A stretch of DNA of 64,000 bases from Allonocardiopsis opalescens (GCF_003002095.1 NZ_PVZC01000002.1:496001-560000); one strand, 5' to 3'. Counted from the first letter of the stretch, positions 23,958 through 32,871 are shown. The notes: generated by a model not told the origin, from the sequence alone. Program-made: numbers and translations.

Positions 23958-25271
23958 TCACTCGCCGGTGGCGGCCTCCACGTCGGTGATGAACTGCTGG
24001 GCGCCCTCGGCCGGGGTCAGCTCGCCGAAGAGCACCTGCTGGACGACCCGCTTCATGATCAGCTCGACCTCGCCGGCGCCGATCGGGGGCACCGGGGAGG
24101 CGTCGACGATGTGGTCCTCCAGGCTCGCCAGGAACTCCGCGCTCTGCGCGTCGGCCTCGGGGAACTCGGGGACGAACTGCTCCCGCAGGTCCATGTTGGC
24201 GGGCAGGCCCCGGTCGGAGAGGATCAGCTCCGTCGCGGCCGGGTCGTTGAGCAGGAAGTCGACGAAGAGGGCCGCCTCCTCCGGGTGCTCGGTGCGCGCC
24301 GAGATGGTGTAGTACATGGCCGGCTTGTAGTACATGCCGGTGCGCTCGCCCTCGCTCTCGCCGGGGAAGCGCAGCAGCTCCAGGTCGCGCCCGGCGGTGC
24401 CCGCGAGGGTGCCGAGCTGGTTGGTCCACCAGCTGCCCATCGCGCCGGTGTTGGTCGACAGCAGCGACAGGTCGGGGCCGCCCGCGTCGCTCTCGACGCT
24501 CAGCGAGGCGGGCGGGGTGGCGCCGGACTCCATCATGTCCACCCGCATCTGGAACCACTCCTCCAGCGTCTCCGGCGAGAAGCCGATGGAGCCGTCGGCC
24601 GTGTACAGGCTCTCACCGCGCTGGCGGGCGAAGATGTTGAAGGCGTTCTCGGTGAAGCCGAAGTCCTGGGAGCCGTAGAAGCCGTCCTCGGAGTTCTGCG
24701 AGATCTCCTCGGAGATCCGCATGTAGTCCTCCCAGGTCCACGTCTCGTCGTCGGGCATCTCGACGCCGGCGTCCTCGAAGGCCTGCGGGTCGGCGACGAC
24801 CGCGAAGGCGTTCACGCCGGTGGCGATCCCGTACATGCCGCCGTCCAGCTCGCCGCCGTCCAGGGCGAGCGGGTCGATCTGCGAGGTGTCGATCTCGGTC
24901 TCGTTGAGGTCGAGCAGCGCCCCGCGGCTGGCGTAGTCGCGCAGGTAGCGCTCCTCGTGCGTGATGATGTCGGGGGCGTCGTTGCCCGCCACCGTGGTGG
25001 CCAGCCGGTCCCAGTAGCCCTCCCAGTCGGTGTACTCGCCCTCGACGGTGATGCCGGGGTTGAGCTCCTCGAAGCGGTCGATGACCTGCTGGGTCGTCTC
25101 GTGCCTGGCGTCGGCCCCCCACCAGGAGAAGCGGAGCGTGACGGTCCCGTCGTCGCTGCCGCCGCCTCCGCCGCAGGCGGACGCGGCCAGGGCGAGCACG
25201 GCCGCCACCGCGATCGCTCTGACTCGGACGGAGGCGGTTCTCGGGCGGTCGGTGCCCAGACGAGGTGGCAT
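23958..25271 (-). CDS. Sugar ABC transporter substrate-binding lipoprotein
   Basis: 437-aa extracellular solute-binding protein of the family-1 sugar type. The N-terminus shows a lipoprotein signal (AIAVAAVLALAASAC-GGGG), with the lipidated Cys near residue 33. The mature part starts VTLRFSWWGADARHETTQQVI and contains DAPDIITHEERYL and the WTWEDYMRISEEI hinge segment, typical of oligosaccharide-binding proteins. It is the last gene of the transporter operon, 34 bp after the second permease, with GGAGACGAG before ATG 25271. Pectin- or uronate-derived oligosaccharide is the likely ligand from context. Confidence 0.88.
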   Translation of the reverse strand: MPPRLGTDRPRTASVRVRAIAVAAVLALAASACGGGGGSDDGTVTLRFSWWGADARHETTQQVIDRFEELNPGITVEGEYTDWEGYWDRLATTVAGNDAPDIITHEERYLRDYASRGALLDLNETEIDTSQIDPLALDGGELDGGMYGIATGVNAFAVVADPQAFEDAGVEMPDDETWTWEDYMRISEEISQNSEDGFYGSQDFGFTENAFNIFARQRGESLYTADGSIGFSPETLEEWFQMRVDMMESGATPPASLSVESDAGGPDLSLLSTNTGAMGSWWTNQLGTLAGTAGRDLELLRFPGESEGERTGMYYKPAMYYTISARTEHPEEAALFVDFLLNDPAATELILSDRGLPANMDLREQFVPEFPEADAQSAEFLASLEDHIVDASPVPPIGAGEVELIMKRVVQQVLFGELTPAEGAQQFITDVEAATGE

Positions 25272-25305
25272 CTCGTCTCCTTTCGCGGTGCTTGTTCGGT
25301 CCCGG

Positions 25306-26187
25306 CTACTTGATTCCGGTGGTGGCGATGCCTTTGACGAGATAGCGCTGTCCGGCCAGGAAGAAGCCGAAGATCGGACCCAGGGCGACGATCGACATGG
25401 CGAACAGCGGACCCCACGAGGTCTGGCTGGTGGAGTCCACGAAGGTGCGCAGCGCGAGCGGGACGGTGTACAGGTCCGGATCGGTCAGGAACACCAGCTG
25501 CGTGAAGAAGTCGTTCCAGGTCCAGATGAAGGTGAAGATGGCGGTGGTGGCCAGCGCCGGCACCGACAGCGGCAGGATGATGCGCACGAAGATGCCGATA
25601 TGGCCGCAGCCGTCGATGCGCGCCGCCTCGTCCAGGTCGCGCGGCAGGCCCCGGATGAACTGCACCATCAGGAAGATGAAGAAGGAGTCCGTGGCCAGCA
25701 GCTTCGGCACGATCAGCGGATAGAAGGTGTTGATCCAGTCCAGCTGCGAGAACAGGATGTACTGCGGCACGATCACCACGTGCACCGGCAGCATGATCGT
25801 GGCGAGCATGATGGCGAAGAAGAGCCGCTTGCCGCGGAACTCCAGCCGGGCGAAGGCGTAGGCCGCCATCGAGCAGGCCAGCAGGTTGGCCACCACCGAG
25901 CCGGCCACCACGATCCCGGAGTTGAGCAGGTAGTGGTGGAAGGGGTGCTCCAGCGCCACCCAGCCCTCGGTGTAGTTCTGCCACACGAAGCTGTTGGGAA
26001 GCAGGCTGGGGTCGCGCAGGATCTGCTCGGTGGCGCGGATCGAGCTGACCAGCATCCACAGCAGCGGGTAGAGCATCAGCGCGCCGAAGGCGATGAGGCC
26101 GAGGTGCGTGAGCAGGCGGCGGACGTGCTCGCGCCGCCTGCGGGCGGCGCGCATGGCGGCGCCGCGGGGCTGCGTCTCAGTCACCAT
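25306..26187 (-). CDS. Carbohydrate ABC transporter permease (MalG-like)
   Basis: 293-aa inner-membrane permease with six predicted helices. The EAA loop that contacts the ATPase is visible as DLDEAARIDGCGHIGIFVRIILP near residue 195. The TWNDFFTQLVFL segment after it is typical for the MalG subfamily. The ATG at 26187 lies inside the 3' end of the upstream permease gene (11-bp overlap); GTG 26184 is an alternative. No ATP-binding subunit is encoded nearby, so a shared MsiK-like ATPase elsewhere is expected. Confidence 0.9.
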   Translation of the reverse strand: MVTETQPRGAAMRAARRRREHVRRLLTHLGLIAFGALMLYPLLWMLVSSIRATEQILRDPSLLPNSFVWQNYTEGWVALEHPFHHYLLNSGIVVAGSVVANLLACSMAAYAFARLEFRGKRLFFAIMLATIMLPVHVVIVPQYILFSQLDWINTFYPLIVPKLLATDSFFIFLMVQFIRGLPRDLDEAARIDGCGHIGIFVRIILPLSVPALATTAIFTFIWTWNDFFTQLVFLTDPDLYTVPLALRTFVDSTSQTSWGPLFAMSIVALGPIFGFFLAGQRYLVKGIATTGIK

Positions 26188-27136
26188 AGAACACCCAGTA
26201 CTTCGAGGCGATGAAGTGCACGGCGGTGAAGCCTCCGATGATCACCAGCAGCAGCCAGGCCATGGCCGAGGCGTAGCCCATGTCGAAGGCGCCGAAGCCG
26301 CGCTGGTACAGGTACAGCGTGTAGAAGAGGGTCGAGTCCGACGGGCCGCCGGTGCCGCCGCTCACGATGAACGCCTGGGTGAAGCTCTGGAAGGCGTTGA
26401 TCATCTGCAGCACCAGGTTGAAGAAGATGATCGGGGTGAGCAGCGGGACGGTGATCTGGAAGAACCGGCGCACCGGGCCCGCGCCGTCGACCGCCGCCGC
26501 CTCGTAGTACATCGCCGGGATCTGGCGCAGTCCGGCCAGGAAGATGACCATCGGCGCGCCGAAGGTCCAGACGTTGAGGCCGATGATGGTCGACAGCGCG
26601 TAGTCGGGGTGGGAGATCCAGCTCTCGCCGGTGACCCCGAACAGCGAGAGGACGACGTTGAGCAGCCCCTCGGCGCCGAACATCTGCTGCCACAGCAGCG
26701 CGATCGCGACGCTGCTGCCCAGCAGCGACGGCAGGTAGTACACCGAGCGGTACAGCGGCAGGCCGCGCACGCCCCGGTCCAGCACCAGGGCCAGCGCCAG
26801 TGCCAGCGCCAACTGGAGCGGCACCGACACCAGCACGTAGACGACGGTGACGCCCAGCGAGGAGTGCAGCCGCTCGTCCTCCAGCATCCGCTGGTAGTTC
26901 TCCAGCCCGATCCACTCCGGCGGGGACAGCAGGCTGTAATCCGTGAAGGAGAAGTAGAGCGACGCGAGAATGGGCCCGAGCGTGATGAAGATGAGACCGA
27001 TAAACCAGGGCCCGAGAAAGAGGCCGGCCGCGAGAGTGTCCTGCCGGCCGCGCCAGCGTCTGCGCGTGCGCTGCGTGTCGGCGGCCGAGGGGACATTGTC
27101 CGAGCCGGCGCGCGTCCGCTCGCGGAGTCCGATCAT
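26177..27136 (-). CDS. Carbohydrate ABC transporter permease (MalF-like)
   Basis: 319-aa permease, first gene of the minus-strand transporter operon. It has a cytoplasmic Arg-rich N-terminus (about 35 residues), then six membrane helices starting with AAGLFLGPWFIGLIFITLGP. The EAA loop is YYEAAAVDGAGPVRRFFQITVPLLTP near residue 215. The second hydrophobic half ends in IASKYWVFYGD. The upstream 340-bp region carries the LacI-type operator at 27280-27293. The substrate is probably an oligosaccharide released by the pectate lyase, by context. Confidence 0.9.
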   Translation of the reverse strand: MIGLRERTRAGSDNVPSAADTQRTRRRWRGRQDTLAAGLFLGPWFIGLIFITLGPILASLYFSFTDYSLLSPPEWIGLENYQRMLEDERLHSSLGVTVVYVLVSVPLQLALALALALVLDRGVRGLPLYRSVYYLPSLLGSSVAIALLWQQMFGAEGLLNVVLSLFGVTGESWISHPDYALSTIIGLNVWTFGAPMVIFLAGLRQIPAMYYEAAAVDGAGPVRRFFQITVPLLTPIIFFNLVLQMINAFQSFTQAFIVSGGTGGPSDSTLFYTLYLYQRGFGAFDMGYASAMAWLLLVIIGGFTAVHFIASKYWVFYGD

Positions 27137-27279
27137 GGCGCCTCTCTCGCCCAGCTCACCGGCTGCTCAGCGAGGCGCACCCGGATCACGGTAAACCGAC
27201 GGCCGGAGGTCATACACGGGCCTCCTTCTGATTGCGGAGCGTATTTCCCGATGATTTCCAGATGGTGTCATGAAATCTC

Positions 27280-27293
27280 GGTAAGCGCTATCC
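27280..27293. promoter_or_regulatory. LacI-family operator (site 3)
   Basis: GGTAAGCGCTATCC keeps the AGCGCT core and the GG/CC ends. It stands 144 bp before the first permease gene of the minus-strand ABC operon. Confidence 0.7.
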
Positions 27294-27459
27294 AGGATTG
27301 GAGTAACTGGTTCCTAGCAGCGTTCGGGACGCGCGTCAATGGCTGAAGCCGGAGACCTGGCGCGACACCGGCGGAGGCGCCCCATCGCACCCCGGCCGCT
27401 CCGCCGGACCGGGAGCGGCCCGAGCGGTTGCGTGGAGACTACCCCTAGGCAGGAGCCTT

Positions 27460-27473
27460 GGAAAGCGCTTACC
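27460..27473. promoter_or_regulatory. LacI-family operator (site 4)
   Basis: GGAAAGCGCTTACC lies 9 bp before the GTG start of the oxidoreductase at 27482, with a TAGGCA -10-like box 8 bp upstream. Binding here would block initiation directly. Confidence 0.7.
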
Positions 27474-27481
27474 ATCATCAG

Positions 27482-28768
27482 GTGACCGAGCATTCCGAGC
27501 AGCCCGCCGAGCCGCGCCGCTACGCCGTCGTCGGCCTGGGCTCCCGCGCCCGCATGTACACCTCCGCACTGGCCGGCTCGCACGCCGCGCACGGCACCGC
27601 GGCCGCCTTCTGCGACACCAACCTCACCCGGATGCGGGCGCACAACGCCCTGCTCCGCGAGCAGGGTGCCGCCGAGGTCCCCGCCTACGGCCCCGACCGG
27701 TTCGCCGAGATGCTGGACAAGGAGGACGTGCACGAGGTCATCGTCTGCTCGGTCGACCGCACGCACGCCCACTACATCGCGGCGGCGCTCGACGCCGGGC
27801 GCGACGTGATCACCGAGAAGCCGATGACCAGCGACCTGGCCGGCTGCCGCCAGGTGCTCGACGCGCAGCGGCGCACCGGCGGCCGGGTCCGGGTCGCCTT
27901 CAACTACCGGTACAACCCCGTGCACGCCAAGGTCCGCGAGCTGCTGGCGGCGGGCGCCATCGGCGAGGTCGGCTCGGTGCACTTCGAGTGGCTGCTCGAC
28001 CTGTCCCACGGCGCCGACTACTTCCGGCGCTGGCACCGCGACCGGGCCAACTCAGGCGGCCTGCTGGTGCACAAGTCCAGCCACCACTTCGACCTGGTCA
28101 ACTGGTGGCTGGGCGCCGAGCCGGAGTCCGTCTTCGGCTGGGGCCGGCTGTTCTTCTACGGCGACGACAACGGCCGCCGCCGCGGCCTGGCCCGCGGCTA
28201 CGACCGCGCCCACGCCGACGACCGCGCCGCCGACGACCCCTTCGCGCTGCGGATCGCCGACGACCCCGTGCTGCGCTCCCTGTACCTCGACGCCGAGCAC
28301 GAGGACGGCTACCACCGCGACCAGAACGTCTTCGCCCCAGGCATCACCGTCGAGGACGACATGTCGCTGCTGGTCCGCTACGGCTCCGGCACCGCGCTCA
28401 GCTACCACCTGGCCGCCTACTCCCCGTGGGAGGGCTACCGGGTCGCCTTCACCGGCAGCGGCGGCCGCCTGGAGCTGGACGTACTGGAGCGCGACCACGT
28501 CGCCTGGGACTCCAACGCCCCCGGCCCCAAGGACACCACCTCCCGCCTCACCCTCCAGCGGCACTGGGAGCCCGCCGAGGAGGTCCCCGTCACCATCGGC
28601 GAGGGCGGCCACGGCGGCGGCGACCGGTTGCTGCTGGACGCCCTGTTCGCGGGCACCGGCGTCCCCGCCCCCGACCACACCGACGGCGCCCGCGCCCTGC
28701 TGTGCGGCCTGGCCGCCAACCGCTCCTTCGAGACCGGGCTGCCGGTGGAGACGGGCGGACTGCTGTAG
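27482..28768 (+). CDS. Gfo/Idh/MocA family oxidoreductase (monocistronic)
   Basis: 428-aa NAD(P)-dependent oxidoreductase. RYAVVGLGSRARMYTSAL (residues about 13-30) binds the nucleotide, VIVCSVDRTHAHYIAAAL and DVITEKPMTSDL follow, with the EKP motif near 107. GGLLVHKSSHHFDLVNWWLG near 195 has the catalytic Lys/His region. A long insertion with many Asp and Arg residues (about 225-260) is typical of the large secreted-glycosidase-like (GH109-related) or sugar-dehydrogenase members. GTG 27482 is used because an upstream in-frame TTG overlaps the operator. No Shine-Dalgarno is present, so it may be nearly leaderless. Confidence 0.85.
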   Translation: MTEHSEQPAEPRRYAVVGLGSRARMYTSALAGSHAAHGTAAAFCDTNLTRMRAHNALLREQGAAEVPAYGPDRFAEMLDKEDVHEVIVCSVDRTHAHYIAAALDAGRDVITEKPMTSDLAGCRQVLDAQRRTGGRVRVAFNYRYNPVHAKVRELLAAGAIGEVGSVHFEWLLDLSHGADYFRRWHRDRANSGGLLVHKSSHHFDLVNWWLGAEPESVFGWGRLFFYGDDNGRRRGLARGYDRAHADDRAADDPFALRIADDPVLRSLYLDAEHEDGYHRDQNVFAPGITVEDDMSLLVRYGSGTALSYHLAAYSPWEGYRVAFTGSGGRLELDVLERDHVAWDSNAPGPKDTTSRLTLQRHWEPAEEVPVTIGEGGHGGGDRLLLDALFAGTGVPAPDHTDGARALLCGLAANRSFETGLPVETGGLL

Positions 28769-28785
28769 CCCGCGGCCGGGCAGGC

Positions 28786-29169
28786 TCAGGCGAGCCGCGC
28801 CAGCTGCGCGCCGGTGGCGTACAGCTGGACCAGCAGCGGCCGCAGCGCTTGTCCGGCCTCCGTCAGGCGGTAGCGGGTGCGCACCGGGAAGCCGCGCTCG
28901 CGCTCGACGGCGACCAGTCCGCGTTCGGCCAGGGTGCGCAGCCGCTCGCTGAGCACCTTGGCCGACAGCTCGGGCAGCCGCCCGCGCAGCTCCGTGAAGC
29001 CGCACGGGCCCGCCATCAGCTCCCGCAGCAGCAGCGTGGTCCAGCGGCCCGAGACGGCGGCCAGCGCCAGTTCGACCGGACAGTCCGGCTCCGGCCTGCG
29101 GGTACGGCCGCGCCCGTCCGGTACCAGCTCGGGATCCCAGGCCGCGTGGGTTTCCGTTCGGTGACCCAC
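28786..29169 (-). CDS. HxlR-family transcriptional regulator
   Basis: About 127-aa winged-helix regulator. The signature is CPVELALAAVSGRWTTLLLRELMAGPCGFTELRGRLPELSAKVLSERLRTLAERGLVAVE, followed by the wing FPVRTRYRLTEAGQALRPLL. HxlR proteins act as dimers sensing redox or small molecules. GTG 29169 is chosen because the alternative ATG at 29220 would overlap the divergent gene. It ends 17 bp from the convergent oxidoreductase gene. It most probably controls the divergent NTF2-like gene. Confidence 0.85.
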   Translation of the reverse strand: MGHRTETHAAWDPELVPDGRGRTRRPEPDCPVELALAAVSGRWTTLLLRELMAGPCGFTELRGRLPELSAKVLSERLRTLAERGLVAVERERGFPVRTRYRLTEAGQALRPLLVQLYATGAQLARLA

Positions 29170-29193
29170 ACCGGTGCCTGTTTCACTGGCCGC

Positions 29194-29613
29194 ATGAACC
29201 GCGACCTCCGATCCGCTCATATCCCCAGTGTGCCGCTGAGCACCGAGGCGGCCGACCACCCGCACGTCTTCGCCCGCGCCTTCAACAGCTTCGATCCCGA
29301 ACGGCTCGACCTCGTCTATGAGCCGGAAGCCGCTTTCGCCGCCCGGCCGGGTGAGCCGGTCACCGGCTGCGAGCGAGTGCGCGCCAATGCCGAACTGCTG
29401 GCGCTGCGCATCCCCATCCGGGTCGTACCGCGCCACTGCTACGTCAGCGGCGACATCGCGCTGCACATCGTGGACTGGACCATCGACGGCACCGCGCCCG
29501 ACGGCCGCGAGACGCACCTCGCCGGCACCGCGACCGATGTGGCCAGGCGCGGCGCCGACGGTTACTGGCGCTATGTCGTGGACAACCCCTTCGGCACCGC
29601 CTGCGAGGACTGA
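29194..29613 (+). CDS. SnoaL/NTF2-like (DUF4440-type) protein
   Basis: 139-aa cone-shaped alpha+beta barrel protein, by pattern. The motif HVFARAFNSFDPERLDLVYEPEAAFAARPGEPVTGCERVRANAELLALRIPI is the usual NTF2-like start, and DIALHIVDWTIDGTAPDGRETHLAGTATDVARR forms the barrel strands. Such proteins can be isomerases, cyclases or ligand binders; no catalytic residue set is obvious. ATG 29194 lies 24 bp from the divergent HxlR gene; a GTG at 29230 is an alternative start that leaves more room for regulation. Confidence 0.78.
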   Translation: MNRDLRSAHIPSVPLSTEAADHPHVFARAFNSFDPERLDLVYEPEAAFAARPGEPVTGCERVRANAELLALRIPIRVVPRHCYVSGDIALHIVDWTIDGTAPDGRETHLAGTATDVARRGADGYWRYVVDNPFGTACED

Positions 29614-29636
29614 GCCGGAGCCCGCGGCCGCCCGGC

Positions 29637-30524
29637 CTAGACCTCCGGCTCCAGGACGTGCTCGATGTGGCGGCGGGCGATGGTGGCGACGACGGCGTCG
29701 GCGTCGGCCTGGGTCAGGGCGTCGTTGAAGATCTCCACCTCGATGTCGCCCGTGTATCCGGCCGCCTCGGCCGAGCGGCGGAGGGCGCGCAGGTCGATGC
29801 AGCCGTCGCCGGCCATGCCGCGGCCGTTGAGCACGTCGGCGGGGAGCGGGAGGACCCAGTCGCAGACCTGGAAGGAGGCGATCCGGCCCGCCGCCTGGGC
29901 GATCCGGCGCTCCACCTGCGGGTCCCACCACACGTGGTAGGCGTCGACCACCACGCCGACCTGCTCGGCCGGGAAGGGTTCGGCCAGGTCGAGGGCCTGG
30001 CCGAGGGTGGAGAGCACCGCGCGGTCGGCGCAGAACATCGGGTGCAGCGGCTCCAGGGCCAGCCGCACCCCGCGCTCCCCCGCGTAGGGGGCCAGCTCCG
30101 CCAGGCGCTCGGCGACCCGGGCCCGCGCACCCGGCAGGTCGCGCGAGCCCTCGGGCAGGCCGCCGACCACCATGACCAGGCAGGGCGCGCCGAGTTCGGC
30201 CGCCTCGTCGATCGCGGCTCGGTTGTCGGCCAGCGCGGCGGCGCCGTCGGGGCCGGTCAGGAAGCCGCCGCGGCAGTAGGACGACACCCGCAGCCCGGCG
30301 TCGCGGACCAGCTTGGCGGAGCGGGCCAGCCCGGCGGCGGCCACGGGCTCGCGCCACAGGCCGACCGCGGGGACGCCGGCCGCGGCGCAGCCGCGCACCA
30401 GCGCGGCCACGTCCCACTGCTTGACGGTCGCCTGGTTCACCGAGAGCCGGGCCAGCCGGGGGTCCCCCGGCCGGGGGGTGGGGATGCCGGCGGGCCGGCC
30501 CGAGGGTACGTCGACCGCGCTCAC
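29637..30524 (-). CDS. Sugar phosphate isomerase/epimerase (xylose isomerase-like TIM barrel)
   Basis: 295-aa AP-endonuclease-2-like barrel. The metal-binding Glu/Asp/His residues are in RLALEPLHPMFCADRAVL (near residue 155), VGVVVDAYHVWWDPQ (near 190) and DIEVEIFND near the C-terminus. ASFQVCDWVLP (near 215) carries the remaining metal site. GTG 30524 overlaps the preceding gene stop (GTGA), making it the third gene of an operon. Enzymes of this family convert keto sugars or inositol derivatives. With the DUF993 and oxidoreductase partners a sugar-acid pathway is likely. Confidence 0.85.
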   Translation of the reverse strand: MSAVDVPSGRPAGIPTPRPGDPRLARLSVNQATVKQWDVAALVRGCAAAGVPAVGLWREPVAAAGLARSAKLVRDAGLRVSSYCRGGFLTGPDGAAALADNRAAIDEAAELGAPCLVMVVGGLPEGSRDLPGARARVAERLAELAPYAGERGVRLALEPLHPMFCADRAVLSTLGQALDLAEPFPAEQVGVVVDAYHVWWDPQVERRIAQAAGRIASFQVCDWVLPLPADVLNGRGMAGDGCIDLRALRRSAEAAGYTGDIEVEIFNDALTQADADAVVATIARRHIEHVLEPEV

Positions 30525-31693
30525 GCCTCCACCCCCGCCACGTCCAGCAGCCGGCGCATCCGCGCCGCCGCGAGTTCGGCGTCGGGCAGCAGCCCGGCCG
30601 CGTCGGCCAGCCGCAGCGCCTCGGCCAGGTGCGGCAGCGAGCGGGCGCTGTGCAGGCCGCCGACCATGGTGAAGCCGCGCTGGTGCCCGCCCAGCCAGGC
30701 CAGGAAGGCGATGCCGGTCTTGTAGTAGTAGGTCGGCGCCGCGAACAGGTGCCGCGACAGCGGCACGGTGGGCGCCATCAGCTCCTCGTAGCGCGCGGTG
30801 TCGCCCTCGTCCAGCGCGCGCAGCGCGGCGGCGGCGACCGGCGCGATGGCGGCGAAGATGCCCAGCAGCGCGTGCGAGAAGCCGGCGGAGTCGCCCCGGA
30901 TCAGCTCCGGGTAGTTGAAGTCGTCGCCGGTGTACAGCCGCACGCCCTGCGGCAGCAGCCGCCGCAGCCGCACTTCGAGCTCCGCGTCGAGCAGCGAGAC
31001 CTTGATGCCGTCGACGGCGCGGGCGTGCCGGGAGATGAGCTCGGCGACGGCCGGGATCGCGTCGGCCGGGTCGGTGTGGCCCCAGTAGCCCGCCAGCTTC
31101 GGATCGAAGGCGGGGCCGAGCCAGTGCAGCACCACGGGGCGCGCGACCTGTTCGAGCAGCCGGTCGTAGACCTTGGCGTAGTCGTCGGCGCCCCTGGCCA
31201 GCGCGGCCAGCTGCCGGCTGGCCATCAGCACCGGCGTGGCCCCGGCCGCCTCCACCGTCTCCAGCTGCTCGGTGTAGGCGGCCACGACCTCGTCGAGGGA
31301 GTCCAGCTCGGGCGGCGCCTGGTCGGTGCTCGCGCCGCAGACCAGGGCGCCGCCGCAGGCCGCCGCCTCGGCGGCCGAGCGGCGGATCAGCTCGGCCGTG
31401 GCCGGCCAGTCCAGGCCCATGCCGCGCTGCGCGGTGTCCATCGCCTCGGCCACGCCCAGGCCGGTGCTCCACAGGTGGCGGCGGAAGGCGAGGGTGGCGT
31501 CCCAGTCCAGCCGGGCCGGGGCGTCGGGGGCGTTCCCGGCCAGCGGGTCGGCCACCACGTGCGCGGCGGCGTAGGCGGTGCGCGAGCGCGGCGGGGCACC
31601 GGTCGCGTCCGCGCCCACGGCGGCCGCGCCGCGCAGGGTGTAGGAGTGCAGGGCGCCGTCGGCGCCGGGCAGCCGGAGCGTCGGGCCGCTCAC
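30521..31693 (-). CDS. DUF993 (dihydrodipicolinate synthase-like) protein
   Basis: 390-aa protein of the DUF993 group, distant relatives of DHDPS/NAL aldolases. Signs are the central YAKVYDRLLEQVARPVVLHWLG, DPKLAGYWGHTDPADAIPA (near 215), AVDGIKVSLLDAELEVRLRR with a candidate Schiff-base Lys in GIKVS, and LYTGDDFNYPELIRGD. The C-terminal PTYYYKTGIAFLAWLGGHQRGFTMVGG is highly characteristic. The reaction is not established for the family; an aldol-type cleavage of a dehydrated sugar acid is plausible. Both ends overlap neighbours by GTGA, so it is tightly coupled. Confidence 0.83.
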   Translation of the reverse strand: MSGPTLRLPGADGALHSYTLRGAAAVGADATGAPPRSRTAYAAAHVVADPLAGNAPDAPARLDWDATLAFRRHLWSTGLGVAEAMDTAQRGMGLDWPATAELIRRSAAEAAACGGALVCGASTDQAPPELDSLDEVVAAYTEQLETVEAAGATPVLMASRQLAALARGADDYAKVYDRLLEQVARPVVLHWLGPAFDPKLAGYWGHTDPADAIPAVAELISRHARAVDGIKVSLLDAELEVRLRRLLPQGVRLYTGDDFNYPELIRGDSAGFSHALLGIFAAIAPVAAAALRALDEGDTARYEELMAPTVPLSRHLFAAPTYYYKTGIAFLAWLGGHQRGFTMVGGLHSARSLPHLAEALRLADAAGLLPDAELAAARMRRLLDVAGVEA

Positions 31694-32838
31694 AGCACGA
31701 TCTCCGTGATGTCGATCCTGCGGCCGGTGGCCGAGGACTCCAGCCCCGCCTCGGCCAGCTGCACGCCGCGGGCTCCCGAGAGCAGGTCGTGCCCGAAGGG
31801 CTCGTCGGCGCAGACGTGCCGGATGAACAGCTCCCACTGGGCCCGGAAACCGTTGTCCATCTCGCCGTTGTCGGGCACTTCCAGCCACTGCTCGCGGTAG
31901 CCGCCGCCATCGGCCACGTCGGGGTCCCACACCGCCTTGGGGGTGGTCGAGCGGTGCTGGGCGCGGCAGTGCCGCAGCCCGGCCACGGCGCTGCCCTCGG
32001 TGCCGTCGACCTGGAACTCCACCAGCTCGTCGCGGTTCACCCGCACGCACCAGGAGGAGTTGATCTGCGCGATGACGCCGCCCTCCAGCTCGAAGACCCC
32101 GTAGGCGGCGTCGTCGGCGGTGGCCGTGTAGGGGACGCCGTCGTCCCAGCGCCGGTCCAGGTGGGTGACGGCGGTGGCGCTGACCCGGCGCACCGGCGCG
32201 AAGATGTTCTCCAGCAGGTACTGCCAGTGCGGGAACATGTCCACCACGATCCCGCCGCCGTCCTCGGAGCGGTAGTTCCAGCTGGGGCGCTGGGCCGACT
32301 GCCAGTCGCCCTCGAAGACCCAGTAGCCGAACTCGCCCCGCACCGACAGCACCCGGCCGAAGAAGCCGCTGTCGACCAGGCGGCGCAGCTTGATCAGCCC
32401 GGGCAGGAAGAGCTTGTCCTGCACCACCCCGTTCTTCACCCCGGCGTCGCGGGCCAGCCGGGCCAGGTCGATCGCGGCGGCCAGGCTGTCGGCGGTGGGC
32501 TTCTCGACGTAGACGTGCTTGCCCGCGGTGATGGCGGCCCGCAGCGCGGCCTCGCGGGCGGAGGTCACCTGGGCGTCGAAGTACACGCTCACCGACGGAT
32601 CGGACAGCGCCCCGTCCAGGTCGGTGGTCCACCGGTCCAGGCCGTGGCGGTCGGCCAGCTCACGCAGCTTGCGTTCGGATCGGCCCACCAGCAGCGGCTC
32701 GGGCACCACCCGGGTGCCGTCGGGCAGCGCCACCCCGCCGTCCTCCCGGATGGCCAGGATCGACCGGAGCAGATGCTGCCGGTAGCCCATCCGGCCCGTG
32801 ACGCCGTTCATGGCGATGCCGAGTACCTGACTGTCCAT
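31690..32838 (-). CDS. Gfo/Idh/MocA family oxidoreductase (first of DUF993 operon)
   Basis: 382-aa NAD(P)-dependent dehydrogenase. The Rossmann motif LGIAMNGVTGRMGYRQHLLRSILAI is unusual in its spacing, with the phosphate-binding NGVTGRMG, followed by VYFDAQVTSAREAALRAAITAGKHVYVEKPTADSL (EKP signature near 113). DGGGIVVDMFPHWQYLLENIF near 190 is the His-bearing catalytic helix. ATG 32838 has AAGGGTGG 5-12 bp upstream. The LacI operator at 32858-32871 lies 19 bp before the start. It opens the operon with DUF993 and the isomerase. Confidence 0.87.
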   Translation of the reverse strand: MDSQVLGIAMNGVTGRMGYRQHLLRSILAIREDGGVALPDGTRVVPEPLLVGRSERKLRELADRHGLDRWTTDLDGALSDPSVSVYFDAQVTSAREAALRAAITAGKHVYVEKPTADSLAAAIDLARLARDAGVKNGVVQDKLFLPGLIKLRRLVDSGFFGRVLSVRGEFGYWVFEGDWQSAQRPSWNYRSEDGGGIVVDMFPHWQYLLENIFAPVRRVSATAVTHLDRRWDDGVPYTATADDAAYGVFELEGGVIAQINSSWCVRVNRDELVEFQVDGTEGSAVAGLRHCRAQHRSTTPKAVWDPDVADGGGYREQWLEVPDNGEMDNGFRAQWELFIRHVCADEPFGHDLLSGARGVQLAEAGLESSATGRRIDITEIVL

Positions 32839-32857
32839 TCATCCACCCTTCGCGCAC

Positions 32858-32871
32858 GGAAAGCGTTTTCC
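32858..32871. promoter_or_regulatory. LacI-family operator (site 5)
   Basis: GGAAAGCGTTTTCC directly abuts a minus-strand TACGAT -10-like box (32872-32877) of the DUF993 operon, the same geometry as site 2. Confidence 0.7.

Larger units (their letters stand above)
27137..27481. other. Divergent control region of ABC operon and Gfo/Idh/MocA gene
   Basis: This 345-bp region has no gene. It holds two LacI-type operators, one per direction (27280-27293 and 27460-27473). On the minus strand, CGTCAA at 27334-27339 reads TTGACG, with TAGGAA 17 bp on, a possible promoter of the transporter operon. Confidence 0.5.

Noticed and set aside
28786-31910. Minus-strand frames that seem to fuse the HxlR or isomerase genes with upstream coding sequence
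   Set aside because: The extra parts are out-of-frame readings of the neighbouring genes. Each real gene has its own start in a GTGA overlap or ribosome site.
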